From an uncultured Eubacteriales bacterium (lineage in GTDB: Bacteria; Bacillota_A; Clostridia; Oscillospirales; CAG-272): a stretch of DNA of 7,944 bases. The first letter of the stretch is position 1, and each line of letters starts with the position of its first letter. Where the stretch lies: the NCBI GenBank assembly GCA_900555345.1, contig USKS01000056.1, positions 1-7,944 on the forward strand, in the 5' to 3' direction. A model generated the notes under the pieces. The model saw only the letters and a list, made by a program, of their open reading frames with translations. It made no database searches and had not been told where the DNA came from. This document shows, one piece after another, positions 1 to 5,717 of this stretch. The translations under genes were made by a program, and so were the position numbers.

Positions 1-248
1 CCCCCGCCGCTCATACGCTCCCGTGCTGCTTTAAGAGGGAGCACCTCATATGCCGATACCGTCGCCTTTGCCGGCGTCTCCGTGGGATACGCCCCCAGAC
101 CTACAAACCTGCGGTAGAGGGAGAAAACGTGATGCCTGCTGTCGTAGTAGCCGTCATATATTGCCATAACCTCGGACATGGGTCCGCCGCGCCGCGCTTC
201 GATCTTGTACTTCGTTCCCTCAAGCTTTGCCGCAGCATAATATGTCAT
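1..248 (-). CDS. Unrecognised phage early protein, C-terminus outside window
   Basis: An open frame of 82 codons runs off the left edge, so the C-terminus is missing. It starts at the ATG at 248-246, which overlaps the TGA of the preceding gene as ATGA. A strong AAAGGAGG ribosome site lies about 8 nt upstream, inside the end of that gene, so translation is probably coupled. The visible protein begins MTYYAAAKLEGTKYKIEARR. It is rich in Tyr and basic residues (DGYYDSRHHVFSLYRRF near residue 32), and I see no signal peptide or membrane segment. I do not recognise a family. It is the most distal visible gene of the minus-strand early operon, so an accessory early phage function is the most that can be inferred. 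Confidence 0.72.
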   Translation of the reverse strand, partial: MTYYAAAKLEGTKYKIEARRGGPMSEVMAIYDGYYDSRHHVFSLYRRFVGLGAYPTETPAKATVSAYEVLPLKAARERMSGG

Positions 249-697
249 TCGTTTTTCCTCCTTTCCTCGTAACTCAGCAGCCGCGCCTCCATGGCGGTAT
301 TTGACCCCTGTATGAGACTCCCCACCGCCTCCATAATGCCGCGGTACTCATACTGCCCGCGCCGACCGCGGCGGTCAATATCGGTCGCATATCTCGATCG
401 GGACGTGTCCCATGTGCACACATTGCCGCAAAGCTCCATACGTCCGGTGGGCAGCTCGCCCGCCTCCACCTGCCCGCATACCTTAAGTGCCCGCCTGCAT
501 ATGCCCTCAATGTACTGTTCCCAAACATACGCAGGTTTGCGGCTTCTCACAGTCCGCCCGTCAGCGGCCCTGTTTATGGAGGAGTAATACTCGCCCCATT
601 GCGGTATGTACGCATATATTTCTCCCAGACAGCGGCTTATGATCTGCATTTTAACAACGCCGCGCCCGCTTGCCTCGCTTTTGGTCTGTGTGCTCAT
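245..697 (-). CDS. Unrecognised 150-residue early protein
   Basis: This 150-codon ORF starts at the ATG at 697-695, behind the ribosome site AGGGAG with 5 nt spacing. The internal Met at residue 17 has no ribosome site. The protein is soluble and basic, with cysteines at about residues 23, 67, 74, 90 and 94. The C-x3-C at 90-94 together with C67 and C74 could bind a metal, but the spacing matches no zinc finger I can name. The C-terminal third is Arg/Glu-rich and probably helical. Its last codons contain the ribosome site of the next gene, and its stop overlaps that gene's start (ATGA). The function is unknown. Position suggests an early phage gene. Confidence 0.75.
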   Translation of the reverse strand: MSTQTKSEASGRGVVKMQIISRCLGEIYAYIPQWGEYYSSINRAADGRTVRSRKPAYVWEQYIEGICRRALKVCGQVEAGELPTGRMELCGNVCTWDTSRSRYATDIDRRGRRGQYEYRGIMEAVGSLIQGSNTAMEARLLSYEERRKNE

Positions 698-731
698 TTT
701 GTCTCCCTCTCTTCCTTTTCACGACGGATGA

Positions 732-902
732 TCACTCCGCCGGGTATTTTTTAATGTCCTCCGTTTCGCAAAGCAGCTGCGCTGCAGCCCTTATGCCCAA
801 AGCATATTCATCGTCTCCGTAGCCGAGAAAATCGTCCGCGCAGCTGTGCAGCAGCGCAACGGCTTCTTCAAGGCAGATCATTGTACGCTTACGCTTACCC
901 AT
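732..902 (-). CDS. Small 56-residue early protein, unrecognised
   Basis: I chose the ATG at 902-900 (MGKRKRTMICLEEAV...). It sits only 4 nt after the stop of the upstream coiled-coil gene and has a GAGGTGA ribosome site that overlaps that stop codon. The longer frame back to 947 would run inside the upstream gene and has no ribosome site. The protein has a basic N-terminus (KRKR), a helical middle (LEEAVALLHSCADDFLGYGD) and a helical C-terminal half. It looks like a small soluble helical protein. No family is recognised. Its tight spacing places it in the same transcript as its neighbours. Confidence 0.68.
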   Translation of the reverse strand: MGKRKRTMICLEEAVALLHSCADDFLGYGDDEYALGIRAAAQLLCETEDIKKYPAE

Positions 903-906
903 CCTG

Positions 907-1887
907 TCACCTCGCAATCGATTGCAAAGTCTCTCTGCAGGCTTCAAGCAACCTGCCCGCCGCGCCCATAAGCTTTGCGCGCACCTCCGCGTCCGCCTCG
1001 TCTATGGCAGAGCACATCTTGTTAAAATCGTCCCGGATGCTGTTGAAATATACCTTGACGCGGCTCACTGTCGCGTCGGAAGATGCTATCTGCTTTTTCA
1101 GCCGCTCGATCTCAGCCTCTGCGGCGCGCTTCTCGTTTTCAAGCTTTTCAAAACGTTCCTTTGCCTTGACAGCCTCCGCCTTGCTTTTCTCAAGCGCCGC
1201 CTTGTTTTTGCCGTCAAGCTCCGTGCGCGCGTCGCGCATAGCCTCGTCACGTATCTTCTTTTTGTCCTCTTCGCTGACCGCTGCCGGCGCCACGACCTTT
1301 TTCTTTGCGGCGGCAAGCTCGGAGGTAAGCTTTTCTATACGTGCCTCTGCCGCCAAAAGCTTTTCGCTGTTCTCGGCCTTCAGCGCCTCCATGCTTTGCG
1401 CAAAGCTGTCCTTTGCACCGTTTGCCGCTTCAAGCTCCTCAGTGAGCATTTCTATCTGACGTCCGGAGACGGAAAGCTTTTCCTGCAGCTCCTTAAGCTG
1501 CGTAACGCTCATGTCCCCCGCGTCCTCCGCGATCTCCTCCCGATCCTCTGGAGTGAGGCGAGAGAGAACCTCAAGCTTTGTAATGCCCAGCGTGGCATTG
1601 CGCCTCATGTAGTCCTCACCAAGCCGCTCATAGGCGGCTATGTAGTTGTATGCCATGCGGGATTTTATCCCCGCGCGGCTCTCGCAGTAGCTCTCAAAGC
1701 TGTCGCAGCCGAGCTCGCGGTATAACGCGCTGTCGCGCATACGCTTGAGGCTCTGGCAAAAGTCCGCCAGAGCGCCGGCGGCTATCTCCTGCCTGCAAAG
1801 TATCTCGTTGTGTAATATGAGAGCTTCCTCATGCGGCGTCGCCGCTGCCGCTTCCGCCGGTACTGCCGGCATCGTTCTGTCTTCCAT
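907..1887 (-). CDS. Coiled-coil protein with a DNA-binding-like helical N-terminal domain
   Basis: A 326-residue soluble protein in three parts. Residues about 20-135 are a helical region with LYRELGCDSFESYCESRAG followed by a SRMAYNYIAAYERLG helix. This resembles the ParB/KorB-like or DUF3102-like helical domains found in phage and plasmid proteins, but I could not align it to a named family. Residues about 129-275 form a long Ala/Glu/Lys coiled coil. Residues about 275-326 form a closing helical domain. The ATG at 1887 has an AAGGAGA site 10 nt upstream, embedded in the poly-Lys tail codons of the PcfJ-like gene, so the two genes overlap by 59 bp in different frames. The internal Met at residue 6 is a weaker alternative start. 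A role in DNA binding or oligomerisation is inference. Confidence 0.8.
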   Translation of the reverse strand: MEDRTMPAVPAEAAAATPHEEALILHNEILCRQEIAAGALADFCQSLKRMRDSALYRELGCDSFESYCESRAGIKSRMAYNYIAAYERLGEDYMRRNATLGITKLEVLSRLTPEDREEIAEDAGDMSVTQLKELQEKLSVSGRQIEMLTEELEAANGAKDSFAQSMEALKAENSEKLLAAEARIEKLTSELAAAKKKVVAPAAVSEEDKKKIRDEAMRDARTELDGKNKAALEKSKAEAVKAKERFEKLENEKRAAEAEIERLKKQIASSDATVSRVKVYFNSIRDDFNKMCSAIDEADAEVRAKLMGAAGRLLEACRETLQSIAR

Positions 1888-3499
1888 CTTTCGCTGTCTC
1901 CTTCTTCTTTTTCTTTTTGCTTTCGCTCTGCCGTCTGCAAAGCTCCTTTTTGTAGCTGTCTATAAAGCGCAGCACATCGGCGTCGGGGTTCTTGTTGTGA
2001 GAAGCCATCGCCTGCACTATCTTTCCGTCGGCGGACATTTCCACCGTAACAAAGCTTTTCCCGGGTCGCGCCGTGCGGCGGATAAACAGTATGGTGAGCT
2101 TTCCGTCCGCGTGGCGGGTGCAGTAACCGGCTACACAGTTATGCTGCTCCTGCCCCTCGAATATAATGTCCGAAAGCGTCTCCGGCACGATAACCGAGTA
2201 TGTTCCGTCACTGTATTCGTATTTTTCGCATCTCTCGGCGTACAATTTTTTCGCCTTTGCCTCTCCCTTCTTTTGCTCTTCAAGCTCTTTCTCTTTCAGC
2301 ATCCTGCGGTAAAGCTTGCTCACCGTGTCGTGCGCCTTTATAAGATCGCGCGGCATGGCGACCACCTGCTCATACACATCATAGCCTATTTCCGCCGCCT
2401 GCCTTATGTAGTCCCGCCATTCGCCCTCAACGGCATAAAGCCCGCTGCGCTCAGCCCTCTCGGCGTACAGCTTTTTCTGCTCATTCATGTACCTCAGCCA
2501 CTTTATGGGATCGGTGCGGTATTTTTTCAAAAGCTTTGCACTGTCTGCGCAAACGTCGTACCAAAGACTTTCCGCTTCTTTAAATGTAAGCTTGCGGCAG
2601 AGCCGGTAGTATTCTCTCGTCTTGACCGCCCATGCCGGACAACGCATCCCGCGCAGTTCCCGCAGCTCCTCGGGAGAAAGCTTTTTGAAAAAGCCGCGCC
2701 CCGCAGCGCTCCAGTCGAATATGCTTTTCATGTAGTCCTTTGCCCATATGCACTGATTGACTATCCACCTGTCACCGCTCTTCAGAAGATATTCAAACTG
2801 CGGATGCGTGCAGTAAGCATACAGATATTCAACATCCGTGCTTGTTGATCCTTTCTCCCACAGCTCAAGCCCGGAGTGCCGCAGAAAGCAGTCCCGCAGC
2901 CTCTCCCGTCCGTATACCGTGTACGGATATACAGTGGGAAACAGGGATGACCCGTTTACAAAAGGCGAATATGTCTTGCTCGTCTCCGGCGTTGCCTCAT
3001 ATATGCGCCGCCCACTGTCCCATACGTCGTATCTGCGCCCGTCACCCGGGCGCAGTACATATACGGTGTTTATATAATTCTGCACGGCGTCCCGCGCCAG
3101 CGGGTCAAAGAGACGGTACATACAAACGCATACTATGAGACACAGCTCCTCGCCGCGGGGATAGATGAAGGCAATATTGCGGCTGTCCCGCAGGCTCCTG
3201 CCGTTCTTTGCCTTACCCTCGTTTTTGTATATTGCCGTTCTGCGGCACCTCGGACAAACTCCGTTCTCGTTGTGCCCGGCAGCAAGCGCCTCCGCCTCCT
3301 CGGGATATACAATCCTTGCAGTCGATTGCAATTCGTATTCTCCGCAGGCGGTGCACACAAAGCGGCGCCCGCCCGGAGTGTTTTTATAGAATATGTATAC
3401 GGGGAAGTCCCTCTCGGCTTCCTTCATATCCGCCCACAGCGGATCTTTGTCGTTGTAAAGCTCACGTATGAGCTTTTCGTTTTCTTCCCTTCTTCCCAT
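1829..3499 (-). CDS. PcfJ-like protein with N-terminal zinc ribbon
   Basis: A 556-residue protein. The N-terminal part has paired CxxC motifs (C49-TA-C52 and C82-PR-C85), consistent with a zinc ribbon. The middle is a long, aromatic-rich helical region. Near residues 430-505 is the PcfJ-type core: an EYSDGTYSVIVPETLSDII lead-in, then EGQEQHNCVAGY with H453-N454-C455-V456, then a beta-rich FVTVEMSADGKIVQA segment. PcfJ was named on an enterococcal conjugative plasmid, and homologues occur in Clostridia phages and integrative elements. Its biochemistry is not established, as far as I know. The C-terminal tail is Lys-rich then Gly/Ser-rich and overlaps the next gene by 59 bp. The start ATG at 3499 lies 11 bp after the PcfK-like stop, with a modest GAGG site. 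The PcfK-PcfJ pairing supports both calls. Confidence 0.85.
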   Translation of the reverse strand: MGRREENEKLIRELYNDKDPLWADMKEAERDFPVYIFYKNTPGGRRFVCTACGEYELQSTARIVYPEEAEALAAGHNENGVCPRCRRTAIYKNEGKAKNGRSLRDSRNIAFIYPRGEELCLIVCVCMYRLFDPLARDAVQNYINTVYVLRPGDGRRYDVWDSGRRIYEATPETSKTYSPFVNGSSLFPTVYPYTVYGRERLRDCFLRHSGLELWEKGSTSTDVEYLYAYCTHPQFEYLLKSGDRWIVNQCIWAKDYMKSIFDWSAAGRGFFKKLSPEELRELRGMRCPAWAVKTREYYRLCRKLTFKEAESLWYDVCADSAKLLKKYRTDPIKWLRYMNEQKKLYAERAERSGLYAVEGEWRDYIRQAAEIGYDVYEQVVAMPRDLIKAHDTVSKLYRRMLKEKELEEQKKGEAKAKKLYAERCEKYEYSDGTYSVIVPETLSDIIFEGQEQHNCVAGYCTRHADGKLTILFIRRTARPGKSFVTVEMSADGKIVQAMASHNKNPDADVLRFIDSYKKELCRRQSESKKKKKKETAKDGRQNDAGSTGGSGSGDAA

Positions 3500-3510
3500 A
3501 ACGCACCGCC

Positions 3511-3876
3511 TCAGATCAGATCGTCAAGGTTGAGGTTCAGCGCCTTGCCGGCGCCCGAAGCTTCTTCTTCCGCCTCATACCGGGACATACGTATTTTCAT
3601 ATGGAATTCAACGACACATCCGGGGAACCAGAACTGTGCCGCCCGCTTGTATACTTCAAAGTCCGATATACTTGTCCCGCAGCCCTTGACGCACGCTTCA
3701 AGGCAGTCCTTCGGCGTCTTGTCGGGCTGCACTACCGCCTGCGCAAACTCTTCGCTCTGGCTGCAAAACTCGCACAGCGCGTCCGCCACATAGCTTTTTA
3801 CGGCTTCGGCACGACTCGACAGCCCCGCGGGCTTTGCAAAGTCCCTCTTAATTTTCCCAATAGCTTCCTGTTTCAT
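3511..3876 (-). CDS. PcfK-like protein, AcrIIA9-related family candidate
   Basis: A 121-residue protein beginning MKQEAIGKIKRDF. Its helical N-terminal half has EEFAQAVVQPDKTPKDCLEA, and its second half has the signature-like segment ISDFEVYKRAAQFWFPGC followed by VVEFHMKIRM, ending in a short acidic tail. This pattern (regular helices, then EVY..A..F.FPG and a beta strand) matches my recollection of PcfK-like proteins, a group to which the Cas9 inhibitor AcrIIA9 also belongs. The assignment comes from pattern and from the PcfJ-like gene 11 bp downstream, not from an alignment. The ATG at 3876 overlaps the TGA of the upstream gene (ATGA) and has an AGGGAG site. Whether it inhibits Cas9, acts in conjugation-like DNA processing, or does neither cannot be read from the sequence. 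Confidence 0.7.
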   Translation of the reverse strand: MKQEAIGKIKRDFAKPAGLSSRAEAVKSYVADALCEFCSQSEEFAQAVVQPDKTPKDCLEACVKGCGTSISDFEVYKRAAQFWFPGCVVEFHMKIRMSRYEAEEEASGAGKALNLNLDDLI

Positions 3877-4055
3877 TTTCGCCTGCTCCCTCTTTCCTGT
3901 TTTGATAATCTCTCCGTCTTGTCATAATCATAGCGGTAGAGCATTAAGCGCTCCGAATATGTAAGCCTGTCCTTTGCGCGGTACCGAGTGCAGCCGGGGC
4001 GCCTGTCCCTGCAGAACATGGCGTGCAGGCACGTCCCGCAGCGCCGCATGCTCAT
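3873..4055 (-). CDS. Cys-rich zinc-ribbon-like mini-protein
   Basis: A 60-residue protein starting at the ATG at 4055-4053 (MSMRRCGTCLHAMFC...). This start overlaps the TGA of the upstream membrane-peptide gene as ATGA and has a GGAG site 8 nt upstream. The longer frame back to 4148 would overlap that gene almost entirely and begins with a Gly/Cys-rich translation typical of a shadow frame. Cysteines at residues 6, 9, 15 and 22 (C-x2-C-x5-C-x6-C) suggest a small zinc site. The rest is strongly basic and Tyr/Arg-rich, which would suit nucleic-acid binding. Its stop overlaps the PcfK-like start (ATGA), so translation is probably coupled to the pcfK/pcfJ pair. No family name is assigned. Confidence 0.68.
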   Translation of the reverse strand: MSMRRCGTCLHAMFCRDRRPGCTRYRAKDRLTYSERLMLYRYDYDKTERLSKQERGSRRK

Positions 4056-4177
4056 ACCAGACGCTCCAAAAGATTCATTATCCCCGCAACGCCGATTATG
4101 ACCGCGCCCACAATGAGCGCCCCCGCAAGCGTCGCCGCCGCAGAGCACACCGCGTATTTTATCCTGTCTCTTTTCAT
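4052..4177 (-). CDS. 41-residue single-pass membrane peptide
   Basis: This short ORF starts at the ATG at 4177-4175 and ends at the TGA at 4054-4052. It is joined at both ends by ATGA overlaps, to the HTH gene upstream and the Cys-rich gene downstream. The peptide has a basic N-terminus (MKRDRIKYAV), then about 22 hydrophobic small residues (AATLAGALIVGAVIIGVAG) forming one transmembrane helix, then a short LLERLV tail. Charge placement predicts the N-terminus in the cytoplasm. Without this ORF the HTH and Cys-rich genes would be separated by an unexplained gap of 118 bp in an otherwise closely packed operon. Possible roles are a small membrane anchor, a holin-like peptide or a superinfection factor. 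None can be proved from sequence. Confidence 0.65.
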   Translation of the reverse strand: MKRDRIKYAVCSAAATLAGALIVGAVIIGVAGIMNLLERLV

Positions 4178-4371
4178 TTGCACATCACCCTCGCAAGCTC
4201 AGTCTTTAATATGTATTTGCCGCCAAAGTATTTGCCGTAGCGCCGGACAATGGTCTGATAACTCACACCCAAAGCTTTTGTCACATCTCCGCGTGACAAA
4301 AGCAGCTTGTCCGGACATACCCGGTTCAGCTCCTCAAGGCAGAGCCGATAGCCTTCTTTTTCTCTTGCCAT
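4174..4371 (-). CDS. Small helix-turn-helix (excisionase-like) DNA-binding protein
   Basis: A 65-residue protein with a likely helix-turn-helix at about residues 25-50 (LSRGDVTKALGVSYQTIVRR), followed by KYFGGKYILKTELARVM, a wing-like strand and a closing helix. This arrangement resembles small MerR/excisionase-type proteins, in which a short HTH is followed by a beta hairpin. The start ATG at 4371 has AGGA about 10 nt upstream, and the stop overlaps the next start as ATGA. In a phage early operon it could be an excisionase, a second regulator or a replication accessory protein. The gene is 42 bp from the preceding one, which ends in a hairpin. Confidence 0.65.
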   Translation of the reverse strand: MAREKEGYRLCLEELNRVCPDKLLLSRGDVTKALGVSYQTIVRRYGKYFGGKYILKTELARVMCK

Positions 4372-4401
4372 AACCTTTCTTCCTTTCAGCTTGTCCGCAC
4401 A

Positions 4402-4430
4402 GGGGAGACACCGTTAAATGATGTCTCCCT
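4402..4430. repeat. Inverted repeat spanning the stop codon of the 4414-4584 gene
   Basis: The arms GGGAGACA (4403-4410) and TGTCTCCC (4422-4429) pair perfectly around an 11-nt loop, and one G-U pair (4402/4430) extends the stem. The loop contains the TAA stop codon. There is no T-run on either strand, so it is not a classical terminator. An RNA-processing or stability hairpin within the operon is more likely. Confidence 0.55.
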
Positions 4431-4584
4431 CTCCCAGTGCCAAATATTCTTCCGGATGCAGACTGTAATATCTGCTCATAACTGCCGACAGTCTGTCCAT
4501 CATTGCCTGTGCCGCCTTCGGCGGTACCGTGTCGATCTTCTCACCGTTCAGATAGCACTCAACGGTGATCTGCTTTCTTGCCAT
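4414..4584 (-). CDS. Small 56-residue protein of a type recurrent in Clostridia mobile elements
   Basis: I chose the ATG at 4584-4582 (MARKQITVECYLNGEKID...), which has a purine-rich AGGGAAGG site directly upstream. The longer frame back to 4686 overlaps the neighbouring gene and lacks a ribosome site. The pattern is a basic start, two beta strands (QITVECYLNGEKID), a TVPPKAAQAMMDRLSAVMS helix and an RYYSLHPEEYLAL tail. It resembles small proteins I recall from Clostridia phages and integrative elements with the pattern YLNG..vdtlPpe...m..rls..m..yY..hPeEY. Their function is not known to me. A hairpin surrounds its stop codon. Confidence 0.68.
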   Translation of the reverse strand: MARKQITVECYLNGEKIDTVPPKAAQAMMDRLSAVMSRYYSLHPEEYLALGEGDII

Positions 4585-4649
4585 AACCTTCCCTCTCTCT
4601 ATGTGATACTTTCCGATACAGTGTATGCTCACACACCGCGGCGTGACAG

Positions 4650-4862
4650 TCAGTCTCCGATATATCTGCCGTTGTCTCTGAGCCACATCCCGTACTCATC
4701 TACGAGATCGGCGTCCTCGATAAGCTCAAACAGCGTAACAAACCTGTGCCATTCGATGCTTGAAACGGGTTCCTTGTCCGATCCCGAATGCGTCTGCTCC
4801 CACCATCTATTCCGCGCGTCCGCGCATTTTTCAAACAGCAGCCTTTTCAAGTCCTCTTCCAT
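4650..4862 (-). CDS. 70-residue protein, tandem paralogue of the 4885-5154 product
   Basis: I start this gene at the ATG at 4862 (MEEDLKRLLFEKC...). An AAGGAAAGG site lies about 12 nt upstream, in the same place as in its paralogue. The upstream extension to 5009 would run into the neighbouring gene. The first 13 residues match the paralogue at 9 positions, and the last 27 match at 17, with the shared core DEY-x-MWLRD-x-G-x-YI-x-D. The middle, with a WW pair and FVTLFELIEDADL, is divergent and shorter. The gene follows its paralogue by 22 bp, which indicates local duplication. The protein is small, acidic and probably helical. Function is unknown. Confidence 0.7.
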   Translation of the reverse strand: MEEDLKRLLFEKCADARNRWWEQTHSGSDKEPVSSIEWHRFVTLFELIEDADLVDEYGMWLRDNGRYIGD

Positions 4863-4884
4863 ATGTTCACCATGCCTTTCCTTG

Positions 4885-5154
4885 TCAGTCGAAGATATAT
4901 CCGCCCCTGTCTCTGAGCCACATCTCGTACTCGTCCTCAAGCCCTGCGTTATTGATAAGTGTATATAGAGCTTCGCATTGCCCTTGGATTGCAACTGAAG
5001 TGTAATCACACTCTATTATCGCGGCTATCCCCGTGTCTGCTGCGATTATCTGTCCCTTGTTCTGCATGAAATTCCGGTTTTTTGACAGCCGACGAGCTTT
5101 CCCACGAGTGCACATGCACTGTATAAACAGCAGTTCTTTCAAGTCTCTTTCCAT
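4885..5154 (-). CDS. 89-residue protein, tandem paralogue of the 4650-4862 product
   Basis: The start ATG at 5154 (MERDLKELLFIQC...) lies 7 bp after the stop of the upstream Cys-rich gene, with a GGAAAGG site about 12 nt upstream. The in-frame extension to 5208 has no ribosome site and lies within the upstream gene. The protein shares its N-terminal MERDLK-x-LLF-x-x-C pattern and its C-terminal DEYEMWLRDRGGYIFD pattern with the next gene. Its middle has a basic segment (GKARRLSKNRNFMQNKG) and an Ala/Ile-rich stretch (IIAADTGIAAIIE) that the paralogue lacks. It is soluble, with no recognised domain. The pair look like a duplicated and diverged small early protein. Confidence 0.7.
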   Translation of the reverse strand: MERDLKELLFIQCMCTRGKARRLSKNRNFMQNKGQIIAADTGIAAIIECDYTSVAIQGQCEALYTLINNAGLEDEYEMWLRDRGGYIFD

Positions 5155-5161
5155 CAGCTCA

Positions 5162-5350
5162 CTATACCTTTCCGGCAGCGCGGCGTATCCTCTGCCACTC
5201 AAGCGCAAACCATATGCGGTATGCCGGGCACGTCCTCCAGTTGGAGCAGTTTTCCGGCGCCTTTCCGGGGCACTTGCTGCAGGGATACTTTCCGCTCTGC
5301 GCTTCGTCCGTGCGGGTGTAGCTGCGCACGGTGCAAACTTTCTTGCTCAC
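5162..5350 (-). CDS. Cys-rich mini-protein, GTG start
   Basis: A 62-residue protein read from the GTG at 5350-5348, with GGAG 9 nt upstream overlapping the end of the previous gene. The alternative overlapping frame 5199-5390 is Gly/Arg-rich, lacks this cysteine pattern and would overlap the upstream gene. Cysteines at about residues 6, 24, 27, 35 and 41, within PCSKCPGKAPENC and WRTCPAYRIWF, suggest a compact zinc-binding fold, and the C-terminus is basic (EWQRIRRAAGKV). I recall similar CPGKAPENC...WRTCP proteins in Clostridia mobile elements, of unknown function. Nucleic-acid or protein binding is plausible inference. Confidence 0.7.
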   Translation of the reverse strand: MSKKVCTVRSYTRTDEAQSGKYPCSKCPGKAPENCSNWRTCPAYRIWFALEWQRIRRAAGKV

Positions 5351-5353
5351 CTT

Positions 5354-5704
5354 TCAGGTCTCCTCTTCCGCCCGCTGCTTTTCCGCCCACCGTCTTGCTT
5401 CGCGCACAATATATACTCCGTCTCCGTTATAAATCCTGTTTTGCGCTATGTTTTCGTAGCTTTCGATCTGTTCCTCGCTCATAAACAATTCAAGCGTGGT
5501 CTTCAAATCAAGCGCTGCTTCGTAAGCAAGCAGTCTCGTAAATTCGTTCATCCTCGGCATCGCGGCCAGCATGGCAAACTTGATTTCTTCGACGATCTCT
5601 TTTTTCAGTTTGTCGGTTTTTTCACCGAATTGTTTTTTTACCATTCGATTTCCGAGTTCATCGATCTTCTTCTCCAACTCGGGGTTTTCTTTACGTTTAT
5701 TCAT
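5354..5704 (-). CDS. 116-residue helical protein, tandem paralogue of the 5718-6047 product
   Basis: I chose the ATG at 5704-5702 (MNKRKENPELEKK...), because the first 8 residues are identical to those of the adjacent gene and 23 bp of DNA covering both starts are identical. The frame extends back to 5785 but only inside the neighbour. Ungapped, 33 of the first 67 residues match the paralogue. The protein is highly charged and helical: a Lys/Glu-rich N-terminus, a central EFTRLLAYEAALDL helix and a C-terminal IVREARRWAEKQRAEEET helix that the paralogue lacks. It has no membrane segment. Function is unknown. The next gene's ribosome site sits in its final codons. Confidence 0.75.
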   Translation of the reverse strand: MNKRKENPELEKKIDELGNRMVKKQFGEKTDKLKKEIVEEIKFAMLAAMPRMNEFTRLLAYEAALDLKTTLELFMSEEQIESYENIAQNRIYNGDGVYIVREARRWAEKQRAEEET

Positions 5705-5717
5705 ATCAGTTACCCTT

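Noticed and set aside
914..925. 12-bp palindrome GCAATCGATTGC, with a similar sequence near 3318-3333
   Set aside because: Both lie within coding sequence, the second is imperfect, and no promoter is adjacent. Chance is sufficient.
881..1725. Plus-strand open frames of 192 and 267 codons
   Set aside because: They are antisense to the Ala/Glu/Lys coiled coil. The Ser/Ala/Phe- and Leu/Cys-rich translations are typical shadows of such sequence.
1745..2848. Long plus-strand open frame of 367 codons
   Set aside because: It lies opposite the PcfJ-like and coiled-coil genes, has no ribosome site, and its translation is a low-complexity Leu/Phe/Arg shadow.
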